NCBI GenBank assembly: GCA_937996615.1
Contig: CALKVD010000042.1
Span: forward strand, 1 to 43,706
Length of the DNA stretch: 43,706 nt
Direction of reading: 5' to 3'
Source of the DNA: an uncultured Rickettsiales bacterium
GTDB taxonomy: Bacteria; Pseudomonadota; Alphaproteobacteria; Rickettsiales; Midichloriaceae
Translations under genes and position numbers: made by a program
The notes under the pieces: generated by a model
The model's database searches: none
Seen by the model: only the letters and a program-made list of their open reading frames with translations
Told to the model about the DNA's origin: nothing
Shown here: piece by piece, positions 1-9,200 of the stretch
Layout of the letters: each line of letters starts with the position of its first letter
How positions within the stretch are numbered: position 1 is the first letter of the stretch

Positions 1-50
1 TACGAGATATGCCTAAGTGACTGGAGTTCAGACGTGTGCTCTTCCGATCT
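1..50. other. Illumina P7/TruSeq adapter sequence (artefact)
   Basis: These bases are synthetic. Positions 1-8 (TACGAGAT) match the 3' end of the Illumina P7 flow-cell sequence. Positions 9-16 (ATGCCTAA) sit where the 8-base index belongs. Positions 17-50 match the 34-base TruSeq index-read primer site, beginning GTGACTGGAG and ending CTTCCGATCT. The rodA reading frame runs cleanly up to base 51 and stops there, so this is untrimmed adapter at a contig end rather than biology. Confidence 0.98.
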
Positions 51-1040
51 TGATATCATTCCAATATTGATAAATATATGAACAAAAAGCAGAGATGCAA
101 TGCCAGCAGCGATGATTCTACTCGCTAACGCATTGCTATTACGAGATATCAACCAACACATGCTGATCAATAACATATATAACGCTAGTATTAGCACAAC
201 GCCAATAAACCCACACTCTTCAGCAAGCAAAGTAAAAATAAAATCAGTATGTTTTTCAGGTAAAAAGTCTAATTGATTTTGGGATCCTTGCAACAAACCC
301 TGACCATAAATCCCCCCAGCTCCCACTGCAACCTGAGATTGAATTATATTATATCCGGCACCTAAATGATCACTCTCAGGATTAAGAAAAGTCATAATCC
401 TTTGTTTTTGATAATCATGCAAAAAATTCCAACATATTGGGCCAGTAATAATTACCCCCCCTAAAACCAAAGCAAATTTATATATCTTAACGCCAGCTAT
501 AAAAAAAATAGCCCCACTAACTAGCAAAAGTATTGTAGCAGTACCAAGATTTGGTTGCTTTAAAACTAAAGCAACTGGTACTAGAGTTAAAAAAATGGGG
601 AATATTATTCCCTTCCAAGTTTTGATTTCTGTAAATTTAGTAGCATGGAAATATCTTGCCAATGCGAGGATCAAACCTATCTTCATTAGCTCAGAAGGCT
701 GGATATTGACAAAACCAAATCGCAACCACCTCTGCGCACCCATTGCTGTATATCCAAGGATTTCAGCTACAACTAAAAGAACCAAAGTCACTGCATAAAT
801 ATGGTACGCATAGCAATAGAAAACATTAATGTTTATAAAACTGAATGCTATTACTATAAAAAATAGTATCAGCACCATTATACCTTGCTTTTCCGCCCAA
901 ATATCAAATTGTCCGTTAGCAGCAGAATATAAACCTAATAACCCAATCAAACTCAAAATAACACTTAATCCTAGCACCATGATACCATAAAAATTCAGCG
1001 ATAATGGTGAAATCATTGAGAGAGAGCGTAAATAAGCCAT
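51..1040 (-). CDS. rodA: Rod shape-determining protein RodA (SEDS peptidoglycan glycosyltransferase), 3'-truncated
   Basis: RodA is the polytopic inner-membrane SEDS glycosyltransferase that polymerises lipid II for cell elongation together with PBP2. From ATG at 1040 the frame is open for 330 codons to base 51, where adapter sequence replaces it. Visible family motifs include GAQRWLRFGF followed by QPSELMKIG, and GAGGIYGQGLLQGSQNQ followed by FLPEKHTDFIF, with many hydrophobic segments between. The last residues read FINIGMIS, matching the NIGM that precedes the family's GLLPVVGIPLP segment. About 40-50 C-terminal residues are therefore missing because of the contig end, not a mutation. No clear Shine-Dalgarno is seen before the ATG. 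FtsW is the main alternative; the QGSQNQLDFLPEKHTDFIF pattern favours RodA. Confidence 0.9.
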
Positions 1041-1154
1041 ATATATTTATTGATATTTAGTTTGGTTGATTATTTTAAAATACTTGAGCCACTAGACGAA
1101 AGCAAGGTTTAGCTGTATATTTAACAACTGAATGTAAAAAACTGAAAAATGTGA

Positions 1155-2015
1155 GTGAATAACATAAGTAAAATCTCAGGCGTATTAACAATTCTCGGTT
1201 GTGGCGGATCTTGGGGCGTTCCTCAAATAAATTGTGATTGTCCAGTCTGTGTTTCTGACAACCCTAAAAACATCAGAACCAGGGCCTCAATACTTTTGGA
1301 TATAAATGGATATATCTTATTGATAGATGCATCACCAGATCTTCGAACTCAAGCATTAAAAAATAATATTTTTGATATTGATGGCATTTTTATAACTCAT
1401 GATCACTACGATCATATTGGTGGATTGAGTGATATCAAAGGATTACTCACTCACTATACTCGAGAAAATAATATTATACATAAATCAATCCCAATTTTTA
1501 TGGATAACATCACAGGAAAAAGTCTGATAAATAAAAATAATTATCTTATAGCTTCAAACAACGATTTATATCCCAACTTTTTGCAACCTCAGATATATAA
1601 TGCATATAGCGAAACCAATACTCAAAGTTTTGATGCCTTTAATCATAATATCGCCTTTTCTATTATCAAACCAAAAATTACTATTCACACAATGCTACAA
1701 AAACATGGCGAATATTTTTCATATGGTATCAGAGTTGGTAATTTAGCTTATTGCACCGATCTAACCGAAATATCAGCACAAGGTTACCAAATCCTCCAAG
1801 ATGTAGAAATTTTAATAATCGATTGCCTGAGACATGCCTATGCCCCAACTCACCTGTCACTTGGACAAACTCTTGATGTCATAGCTAAAGTCAACCCAAC
1901 TAAAGCAATTTTAACCCATATGTCACATGAACTAGACTATGACTGGCTAAAAAATAATCTACCAGCTAGAGTTGTTCCGGCATATGACGGAATGCAATTA
2001 GAATTCGAAATTTAG
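1155..2015 (+). CDS. MBL-fold metallo-hydrolase (PhnP-like)
   Basis: This 286-aa metallo-beta-lactamase-fold hydrolase carries the metal-binding motif THDHYDH at residues 81-87. It also has a later Asp in CTDLTEI (near residue 200) and a C-terminal His in LTHMSHELD. The N-terminal LGCGGSWGVPQINCDCPVC resembles PhnP/cyclic phosphodiesterase-type members that many alphaproteobacteria carry next to tatD and metG; those neighbours are absent here. A stop codon (1152-1154) directly precedes the GTG at 1155, and no ATG follows before the conserved N-terminus, so GTG is the likely start. It is transcribed divergently from rodA and convergently with pgeF. The substrate cannot be told from sequence; a cyclic or phosphodiester substrate is a family-based guess. 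Confidence 0.85.
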   Translation: MNNISKISGVLTILGCGGSWGVPQINCDCPVCVSDNPKNIRTRASILLDINGYILLIDASPDLRTQALKNNIFDIDGIFITHDHYDHIGGLSDIKGLLTHYTRENNIIHKSIPIFMDNITGKSLINKNNYLIASNNDLYPNFLQPQIYNAYSETNTQSFDAFNHNIAFSIIKPKITIHTMLQKHGEYFSYGIRVGNLAYCTDLTEISAQGYQILQDVEILIIDCLRHAYAPTHLSLGQTLDVIAKVNPTKAILTHMSHELDYDWLKNNLPARVVPAYDGMQLEFEI

Positions 2016-2050
2016 CTATTTTCATATTATAACAACACTATAATACCAAA

Positions 2051-2953
2051 TCACTTCAGCATAATAGCCGATAATTGAATTCCAAACTCAGAACTACCAG
2101 ATTTTTTTGCATGGCGACAACTAAAAAATTTATCTGGATTTTGGTAGGTATCAATTGCAATATTTTGGATATTGCTTTTTTGTATGCCAGCTTCACATAG
2201 TTTTTTATTACAGTATCTCCGCAAATCAAAGTAGTAACTTTTGGTTGAATTATGGTTTTGCAGAATCTTATCAGCATCAGATATATTTTTTCCCGTTCTA
2301 GTTGTGTCAAGGTTCGAATTAACTTGCTTCGAAATTGGTTTCAAATTAACTCCGGCAAAAAATTCAATATTACTTTTATCTTGAGCTATAAAATTAGCAT
2401 AAAAATTATCATCAACCTCATAAGAATCTTGGCTAATGCAAGGTCCAATTGTCGCTATAGTTGTATCAAGATTACTTCCCAAATTCATCATAACTTCAAT
2501 AGTCCTCAGAATAACGCCAGCGAATGCTCCCCGCCAACCAGCGTGAACCGCTGCAATGATTTGGTTTTGGGTGTCATATAACAGAATCGGCACACAATCA
2601 GCTGTCCCTACCCCTATCGCTATTCTTTTTTTCTTGGTCACAATGCTATCAGCTTGGGTTTTATAAATTTGATTCTGGTGGTAATTATTTTCGTCCAAAA
2701 CTAATACGTCGTTTCCATGGACTTGGCATACGGTATGGAGATGTTCTGGTTTTGTGTTAAAAACCTCTGCCAAAGAACGACATATAATTTGCAAATTTTG
2801 CCTAATATTATCAGCCTGATCATTGGTTTTAAAACCGCAATTTAAACTGTCATAAGGAGCTGGGCTAATTCCTCCAACTCTACCAAAAAACCCGTGAGCA
2901 ATTTGGGTAGCATGTTCGAGTTTCTTGTTACCATATAGGCATAGTACTGTCAT
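2051..2953 (-). CDS. pgeF: Peptidoglycan editing factor PgeF (laccase-domain/YfiH family)
   Basis: PgeF-family proteins remove L-Ser-containing muropeptide precursors and act as purine nucleoside-modifying or polyphenol-oxidase-like enzymes in some members. The 300-aa product has the hallmark metal-site elements: ADCVPILLYD, HAGWRGAF, and the C-terminal SCRHAKKSG followed by the usual R/SEFGIQLS end. Family length is about 240-270 aa. The extra length here lies in the stretch rich in N, S, T and K between the CISQDSYEV motif and YYFDLRRY. The ATG at 2953 is the natural start, directly before the conserved HGFFGRVGG region. It is convergent with the MBL-fold gene, with 35 nt between the stops. 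Confidence 0.88.
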   Translation of the reverse strand: MTVLCLYGNKKLEHATQIAHGFFGRVGGISPAPYDSLNCGFKTNDQADNIRQNLQIICRSLAEVFNTKPEHLHTVCQVHGNDVLVLDENNYHQNQIYKTQADSIVTKKKRIAIGVGTADCVPILLYDTQNQIIAAVHAGWRGAFAGVILRTIEVMMNLGSNLDTTIATIGPCISQDSYEVDDNFYANFIAQDKSNIEFFAGVNLKPISKQVNSNLDTTRTGKNISDADKILQNHNSTKSYYFDLRRYCNKKLCEAGIQKSNIQNIAIDTYQNPDKFFSCRHAKKSGSSEFGIQLSAIMLK

Positions 2954-3027
2954 AGTATATCGATACGAATTGGTTCGGTTTAATATTGTGCTATCAATTT
3001 ATTATGACCGTTTTTTTGATCTTTTTT

Positions 3028-3050
3028 CTTATAGCTGAATCGGTATAAAC
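3028..3050 (-). repeat. 22-nt palindromic intergenic motif, copy 1
   Basis: Read on the minus strand this is TTTATACC, GA, TTCAGCTATAA followed by G. The same motif occurs at 18072-18094 and 32000-32022 with only the two central purines and the last base differing. The ends (TTTATA/TATAA) can pair across a ~10-nt loop. It lies in the 194-nt gene-free stretch between pgeF and typA. Confidence 0.6.
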
Positions 3051-3160
3051 GAAGTGCGTTATTTACTATCTTTTGCTGAGAATTTTTTGAATATAACAGC
3101 TTTTTAGCATATCTTTTTTATACCGCTTTGCTATATCAACTTAATTAAAATGCAAGACAA

Positions 3161-4966
3161 CTACTTCCCGGCTCTTTTGCGCATATTAGCGTCTAGCAAT
3201 TTTTTCCGTAAACGCAAACTTTGGGGAGTAACTTCAACCAGTTCGTCATCCTGAATATATGACAGCATTTCTTCAAGAGTCATTAGTTTTGGCGGAGTTA
3301 GTTTGATGTTTTCGTCGTTACCCGCTGCCCTAATATTGGTCAATTGTTTTCCTTTAATTGCGTTGACCTCTAGGTCATTATCCTTGTTATGTTCACCTAT
3401 AATCATTCCAGTATATACCTTGGTTTTAGCCGTAACGAACATTAACCCTCGCTCCTCCAAGCCATACATCGCATATGCAGTTGTTTCACCTTCGGCATTT
3501 GAGATTAGAGATCCGTTTCTTCGACCAGGGATCTCCCCGCATACCGCGCGATATTCAATGAAAGAACGGTTCAAAACCCCAGTTCCACGAGTATCATTAC
3601 GGAATTCGCTTTGATAGCCAATTAGTCCACGCGAAGGACTATGGAAAATTAGACGAGTTTTACCAGCACCGGAAGGACGCATATCAACCATCTCCCCCCT
3701 ACGTTGCGATAGCTTCTCGATCACAATACCGCTATATTCGTCATCAACATCAACGACAACTTCTTCGAATGGCTCAAATTTTTTCCCTCCATCTTCTCTA
3801 AATAAAACTTTAGGACGAGAAACTGAAAGTTCAAAACCTTCCCTGCGCATATTTTCAATCAATACTCCAAGCTGCAGCTCTCCCCTTCCTCCAACTTCGA
3901 AACTTTCACCCTTAGTTCCAATATTAAGCGATATGGCAACGTTAGTTTCAGCTTCTCGCTCAAGTCTGTCGAGAATCATTCTTGACGTCACTTTGCTACC
4001 TTCAGTCCCTGCAAAAGGAGAATCGTTAACGCTAAGAGTGATTGACATGGTCGGCGGATCGATTGGGGTGGAATCAATCGGCTTTATAACAGAAGTATGA
4101 CATATTGTATCAGCAACGGTAGCATTTTTAGTACCAGCGATTGCGATTATATCTCCGGCAATTGCTTGGTCTATGATAACACGATTAATTCCATGAAAAC
4201 CAAAAATCTTAGTTAGCTTGGTAGTTTCTGTTTGCTGACCTTCGAGGTTTAGAACCTTGACTTGATCTCCAACCCTAACACTGCCAGAATATACTTTTCC
4301 GATCAGCAAACGACCAACATATGGGTCAGCAGTTAGAATTGTTGTCAGCATCGCAAATGGACCATCGCTATCAACCGATGGTGGACTCACATATTCCCGC
4401 ATTACTTTAAACAATGGCTCTAGATTTGTTGATTCTTGATTTAATTCTAAAGTTGCCCAACCGTTTCGTCCAGACGCATATAGCAAAGGAAAATCGACCT
4501 GTTCCTCGTTAGCATTAAGAGCTATAAATAATTCTAAAACCTCATCAATAACTTCATCAATCCTGCTGTCAGGTCTGTCAACTTTGTTGATTACAACTAT
4601 AGGTTTTAGGCCTGATTGCAAAGCTTTGCTTAAAACAAATTTTGTTTGCGGCATTGGGCCTTCTGAGGCGTCCACAAGGAGAATCACCCCATCAACCATC
4701 GATAAGACTCGTTCAACTTCACCACCAAAATCAGCGTGCCCTGGAGTGTCGATTATATTATATTTAATGCTATCGTGAGTAAACGAGGTGCATTTAGCAA
4801 GGATTGTAATCCCCCGTTCTTGCTCAATAGCGTTATGATCTATCACTATGCTACCAGCATTACGGAAATCACCACTTTGTTGAAGCATATTACTGACTAA
4901 TGTTGTTTTACCATGGTCAACGTGGGCAATAATAGCGATGTTACGAATATTTTCAGCTGCAATCAT
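3161..4966 (-). CDS. typA: Ribosome-associated GTPase TypA/BipA
   Basis: TypA is an EF-G-like translational GTPase that binds the 70S ribosome and supports growth under stress and ribosome assembly. G-domain motifs are intact: G1 AHVDHGKTT, G2 around RGITI, G3 DTPGHADFGGEV, G4 NKVDRPD and G5 YASGRNGW. They are followed by the beta-barrel domain, the EF-G domain III/V-like region, and a typical C-terminal domain with RGLMFVTAKTK and RLRKKLLD near the end. I place the start at the ATG at 4966 (601 aa), which begins MIAAENIRNIAIIAHVDHGK and matches the family's usual short lead. An in-frame TTG at 4987 would add seven residues. No strong Shine-Dalgarno is visible for either. Confidence 0.95.
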   Translation of the reverse strand: MIAAENIRNIAIIAHVDHGKTTLVSNMLQQSGDFRNAGSIVIDHNAIEQERGITILAKCTSFTHDSIKYNIIDTPGHADFGGEVERVLSMVDGVILLVDASEGPMPQTKFVLSKALQSGLKPIVVINKVDRPDSRIDEVIDEVLELFIALNANEEQVDFPLLYASGRNGWATLELNQESTNLEPLFKVMREYVSPPSVDSDGPFAMLTTILTADPYVGRLLIGKVYSGSVRVGDQVKVLNLEGQQTETTKLTKIFGFHGINRVIIDQAIAGDIIAIAGTKNATVADTICHTSVIKPIDSTPIDPPTMSITLSVNDSPFAGTEGSKVTSRMILDRLEREAETNVAISLNIGTKGESFEVGGRGELQLGVLIENMRREGFELSVSRPKVLFREDGGKKFEPFEEVVVDVDDEYSGIVIEKLSQRRGEMVDMRPSGAGKTRLIFHSPSRGLIGYQSEFRNDTRGTGVLNRSFIEYRAVCGEIPGRRNGSLISNAEGETTAYAMYGLEERGLMFVTAKTKVYTGMIIGEHNKDNDLEVNAIKGKQLTNIRAAGNDENIKLTPPKLMTLEEMLSYIQDDELVEVTPQSLRLRKKLLDANMRKRAGK

Positions 4967-5024
4967 TTTTTTACAATTAAAATTCAAAAGTTATAAATTA
5001 AATCTACCATTCTAACGATTGTAT

Positions 5025-5073
5025 AGCAAAACTCTTACATAAGCAATATAAGTTATGTTACTGCGGTTTTGCT
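5025..5073. other. Imperfect intergenic hairpin between the GltD-like gene and typA
   Basis: An 8-bp perfect inverted repeat (AGCAAAAC at 5025-5032, GTTTTGCT at 5066-5073) encloses a second one (ACATAA at 5037-5042, TTATGT at 5053-5058). It lies 28 nt after the GltD-like stop codon on the minus strand. There is no U-tract after it, so it is not a textbook terminator. It may be an RNA-stabilising or attenuating structure, or a weak terminator. Confidence 0.35.
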
Positions 5074-5100
5074 GTTAAAACGCAACCTTCTTCGGGTTAA

Positions 5101-8100
5101 CTATAGACTATCGTTCTCTCTCAACTCTACCAACTTCTCTCTAGCACCGAGCCAATAATTAGTTTGGGCTTCGAGCAAACTGTTTTTTTTCAATCTTTGC
5201 TTTAAACATTCAAAATCAACAGTTCGGGCATCTTGATCTTGATTGAAGCAACTATAGACAAATTTTTCTGCACCTGTTTGGGGATCAACCTGACGTTGTA
5301 AGCATTGGGCACATATCTCTTTCATCATGCATTGCATTGGTGAATTGATTGATGCTATTACTTTTATATTTTCTTTAAACACTCGGGAAGTACTTTTAAA
5401 AATATTTTTAAATATATATCTCGTGACAGCTTCCATCATACTATCAGATCCTATAACTATAACTCGATCCACATCTTTAAGTTGTATTTTGTTTTGTTGA
5501 TCAACAGATTGGGTTTGGTATTCCTCAATCGCATTGATTATATTTCCTTGAATCGCAAAATCTTGCCGTCTTGATTTTGTTAGCAAACCTTGGTCACAAG
5601 CCCAAATCACAATATCAGCGTTTTCTTCAATCATCTCGTGTTTATATCGGTCATACAAATGGCGATACCCAGCGAAATATATAACCTTGCATCCATTTTG
5701 TTTTAATCCGTTAGCAATCGAAAACAAAACTGCATTCCCTAATCCGCCACCAACCAACATAATAGTTTCGTCTGAAGGCAACTCGGTTGGAGAGCCGGTT
5801 GGGCCCATCAGATTTATATATTCTCCTGGTTGCAGGAGTGAACATAACTTAGAGCTACCACCAACTTCTAATACAATAAGCGATATATTACCCGAAGCAT
5901 GATCTACGCTTGCTCCAGTCAATGCTAATGGCTCGATTGTTTTGCTGGCGTCAGATTTGCAACTACCAGTATCATTAAATTGAGAGATGTAGTTTTGTAA
6001 TCTAAAAAATTGACCGGGTTGAAAATTTTGGGCAGCCGTTGGAGCATTGATAATTAACTCAACAACTGTTGGGGTTAATCGATGGACGGACACAACCTTT
6101 GCGAGCAGAGCGCTATCCAATTTAGCAAAGAATTCAGCACTATATTCGTGATTATTGATTTTATTGGCACCTTTTTCCAGGTAATATTGCCGATTCTTGG
6201 TTTTATTTCCCTCTTCTCGATTTGCTTCATCGTTTTTCTGATTGATTAAATCAATTATTTCCATATAACCATCCTTCGCACTGGCCATTGCTTTGACAAC
6301 ACTACCAAAGTATTTGGGGTGATTATCGCCAAATATACTGTAGGAACATTTTTTAATATTGGAACTTGCTATTTTCTGATTCCCTATGCCTTGGTTAGTT
6401 TTGTTCTGATTTGCCGAATGATGAATATCTACCAGGTCATTCGTCTGAATCTGAAAATCTTTTCCTTCCATTAATTTAAAATATTTATTCTCATCTATAT
6501 CCCAAATCCCAAGATTTTCTCGCGCTATAGTTGTGTTTGGCTCTGTCCCTATAGCATAAATAATAGTGCGAGCAGGTATATTTTTGGTTCTATTATCTTT
6601 AGCGTAATAAACACTTTTGCATGCGCCAAATTTATCTTTTTCGATTCCGTTCGGCACTGCATTTTCAATAACAGCAATTCCTTCTCTTAATGCATGATCA
6701 ACTTCTTCATGATTAATCCGATATGCTGGCGATTGATTGAACTTTCCGCGATACATAATTTTAACCCCACCCCATTTCAAAAGTAAATCTCTTTGCCGCT
6801 CCGGATAAAGACGCAGCTCTTTTGCATGAGTTATAAATTCTTGTGCTATTATATTATCTTCTAGTGACAGATTTGCGATTGGATCAGCTCCTGATTTTAT
6901 AATTTCTTCATGTCGCTGCAAAAATTTTTCTACCTGCGCACAGTAATAGGTCAAGCTTTCAGTGGCAGCATCAAAAGCTGTCAGACCAGCTCCAATCACG
7001 ACAATTGGCAACCTGATTTGCTGATTTGCTATACTATTACGATGCATCACACCACTAAGTTGTAGCGACATCAGAAAATCAGAAGCTGTTTGGGCTCCCT
7101 TTGCTAACACATCCGAGATATGGGGCAATTTTGGTCGGCCAGCTCCGGTTGCAAGAGCGACATGCTCAAAACCAAAACTATGAACGTTTGCGTGAGTTAT
7201 CTGAGAACCAAATCTCACTCCGCCATACATCCTAAAAGCTTCTCGTCGCTCAAGCAACAAACGAACGATGGTTAGATAATTTTTGTTCCAACGAGCAGTG
7301 ATCCCATATTCCATCACTCCGCCAAAACCATATGCCACCCGTTCGTCCAAATCTTGAAACAGAGATTTGACATTATAAATAGGTTCAAAATCACAACGGC
7401 TACCGTCAAGTTTAATTCCGTTAATTTCGGCTGGTAATGGTTCTATCTTTAAGCCATCAATCCCAACAACAGTCACACCCTGATTCAAGAGATAATGAGC
7501 CAAAGTAAACCCAGCTGGCCCCATTCCAACAACCAGGATTTTCTTATTCGATTCTTCTTGTGGCAGAAAATTAATAAAACTCAGCGGGTTCCATTTAGTG
7601 ATTAAGCTATATATCTCAAAACCCCAAGGCAAATCCAACAAATCGTCAATATTTTGCGTTTCAACCATCGGGATATTAACTGGGGTTTGTTTTTGGTAGA
7701 TACAAGCTTTCATACAATCGTTACATATCCGATGCCCGGTTGCTACCAGCATTGGGTTGTCTAAAGCTGCGATCGTAACAGAGCCAATAAGATAACCATC
7801 ACGCCGCAAAACATGCATTTCTGAAATTTTTTCGCGTAACGGACAGCCAGATAATTCAATCCCAAGAGGATTGGCTGAATATGCTCCGGTTGCTTGCTTC
7901 ATTCCCTTAGAACATGAGTCTTTACTGCGATTGTGGCAATATAGGCAATAGTGGATTTCCTTTAAAGACTGCGGCAAATTGCGACTATTATCATTTAATT
8001 TAAAGTTATAACGATTTTTCCATAATCTTTCAGGATAATTCAGCAATTCTTCTGTTTTATCGCTGTCTTCATCTATGTTTTCGCCATTGTTTTGTTCAGT

Positions 8101-8841
8101 GATTTTATCACTTCCTGGTTTGTGATTTTTGCCACATCTATTGCTAATTAGATCCGGCAATAAATTATTATAATCAATTTTATCAGGAATTTTAAATAAT
8201 ATTCCACCACTGTGAATTGCAATTCCGTCATGATCATAAAGAGCCCATTGAGCATAAGCAACCAAAGCACCTAGTAATTTCTTTTCATTGATTTTTTCTG
8301 CCGCCTCAACTATTTTTGCAAATTGCAACTCAAACTCTAAAATATTTGTGCGATCTATTGTCGATGCTCGATTATCTTTAAACCACCTAGGTTTGAGCCA
8401 AGGAAAATCTAAGCCATGATTAGCTAAAACTGCCGTTTGATCGGGTAACAAATCTGGTGCAGCTTCTAATTTTAAATGAGCAACTTTTTTTTGGATAAAA
8501 AACTTATTACAACTATGGAGTGCAGAATAAATATGGTCTATCTTTTTTCTATCTTGGATCTCATATTCAAGCCCAAATAATTTATAGATAAATCTGTCCA
8601 AAATTTTCGCCATTCTAAGCAAAAACTCCGATTCTTCACCTGGCAACATATCAGCAAAAACATTAACCACTTGATGCTTTTGAATTTTTTGTCTTAGATC
8701 AATAATTTGGTTATATAATTCTATGTCGTGAGATTGAATATCTTCAAGAAAACAATCATCAATTTTCTTTAACCCATTTCTGCTGTATAAATCTTGAAAC
8801 TCCAAACCAAATCTTAGAGTTAATTTTATTTTTGGTTCCAC
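5101..8841 (-). CDS. GltD-like FAD/NAD(P) oxidoreductase fused to a ferredoxin-NADP reductase/PyrK-like module
   Basis: This 1246-aa protein has at least four parts. Residues ~1-290 are an N-terminal region I do not recognise. Residues ~299-380 carry a Cys cluster (C299, C302, C310, C333, C373, C376, C380) like the Fe-S domain of glutamate synthase small subunits. A GltD-type pyridine-nucleotide-disulfide oxidoreductase region follows, with two Rossmann motifs (GMGPAGFTLAHYL near 439 and VIGAGLTAFDAA near 615). The C-terminal part from ~930 is FNR/PyrK-like, with FQPGQFFRLQ, MLVGGGLGNAVLFSIANGL and a terminal Cys set MQCMMKEICAQCLQ. I recall similar fusions in Rickettsiales and some other alphaproteobacteria, often auto-annotated as glutamate synthase beta/2-polyprenylphenol hydroxylase. 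The electron acceptor is unknown. No gltB neighbour is seen, so a true glutamate synthase role is not supported here. Confidence 0.85.
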   Translation of the reverse strand: MEPKIKLTLRFGLEFQDLYSRNGLKKIDDCFLEDIQSHDIELYNQIIDLRQKIQKHQVVNVFADMLPGEESEFLLRMAKILDRFIYKLFGLEYEIQDRKKIDHIYSALHSCNKFFIQKKVAHLKLEAAPDLLPDQTAVLANHGLDFPWLKPRWFKDNRASTIDRTNILEFELQFAKIVEAAEKINEKKLLGALVAYAQWALYDHDGIAIHSGGILFKIPDKIDYNNLLPDLISNRCGKNHKPGSDKITEQNNGENIDEDSDKTEELLNYPERLWKNRYNFKLNDNSRNLPQSLKEIHYCLYCHNRSKDSCSKGMKQATGAYSANPLGIELSGCPLREKISEMHVLRRDGYLIGSVTIAALDNPMLVATGHRICNDCMKACIYQKQTPVNIPMVETQNIDDLLDLPWGFEIYSLITKWNPLSFINFLPQEESNKKILVVGMGPAGFTLAHYLLNQGVTVVGIDGLKIEPLPAEINGIKLDGSRCDFEPIYNVKSLFQDLDERVAYGFGGVMEYGITARWNKNYLTIVRLLLERREAFRMYGGVRFGSQITHANVHSFGFEHVALATGAGRPKLPHISDVLAKGAQTASDFLMSLQLSGVMHRNSIANQQIRLPIVVIGAGLTAFDAATESLTYYCAQVEKFLQRHEEIIKSGADPIANLSLEDNIIAQEFITHAKELRLYPERQRDLLLKWGGVKIMYRGKFNQSPAYRINHEEVDHALREGIAVIENAVPNGIEKDKFGACKSVYYAKDNRTKNIPARTIIYAIGTEPNTTIARENLGIWDIDENKYFKLMEGKDFQIQTNDLVDIHHSANQNKTNQGIGNQKIASSNIKKCSYSIFGDNHPKYFGSVVKAMASAKDGYMEIIDLINQKNDEANREEGNKTKNRQYYLEKGANKINNHEYSAEFFAKLDSALLAKVVSVHRLTPTVVELIINAPTAAQNFQPGQFFRLQNYISQFNDTGSCKSDASKTIEPLALTGASVDHASGNISLIVLEVGGSSKLCSLLQPGEYINLMGPTGSPTELPSDETIMLVGGGLGNAVLFSIANGLKQNGCKVIYFAGYRHLYDRYKHEMIEENADIVIWACDQGLLTKSRRQDFAIQGNIINAIEEYQTQSVDQQNKIQLKDVDRVIVIGSDSMMEAVTRYIFKNIFKSTSRVFKENIKVIASINSPMQCMMKEICAQCLQRQVDPQTGAEKFVYSCFNQDQDARTVDFECLKQRLKKNSLLEAQTNYWLGAREKLVELRENDSL

Positions 8842-9200
8842 TGCTTACTTATTAAATTTTTTTGTTGTTATTTATCTACACACACTATCAAAATGATTAG
8901 TCTATAGAGAATTTAAAGTGAGAGAATTAATATGAGATTAGTTTCTGTTTTACCAAAACAAAAACAGCCAATTCGAGTCATTTTAGCACAAACATTTTGT
9001 TTGGTCGAGATTTTCCTATATAACTCTTTCTGTTGGAATTTTTTTGCTAACTATATAGAAATCGACAAAATGACAATTAATTTATCGTCTGCTTTTTATT
9101 TTGATTTAACATGGTTCTTGGTTTATTTTTCTAGAACTAGTTTTTTGATACCTTACCAAAATATCGTGTTATAGTATTATAACGCTATATTGGATCGATT
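8842..9200. other. Gene-free stretch between flhA and the GltD-like gene
   Basis: This 359-nt AT-rich stretch holds no gene I can support. A plus-strand 80-codon frame (8932-9174) has a GAGAG sequence before its ATG but no recognisable family. A short palindrome (GTTATA, GTAT, TATAAC) near 9168-9183 lies just after the flhA stop but lacks a U-tract. Confidence 0.5.

Noticed and set aside
2020..2065. A fourth copy of the 22-nt motif near the pgeF 3' end
   Set aside because: The resemblance (ATACC...TTCAGC) has insertions and overlaps the coding end of pgeF.
4967..4987. TTG start for typA (21 bases upstream)
   Set aside because: The ATG at 4966 gives the family-typical short N-terminus, and no Shine-Dalgarno favours the TTG.
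8932..9174. Plus-strand 80-codon frame between flhA and the GltD-like gene
   Set aside because: A GAGAG precedes the ATG but the product has no recognisable domain and an AT-driven composition; it is antisense to its neighbours' direction, with no other support.
9168..9183. Terminator after flhA
   Set aside because: The palindrome is short (6 bp) and purely A/T-rich in its stem except one pair, with no clear U-tract.
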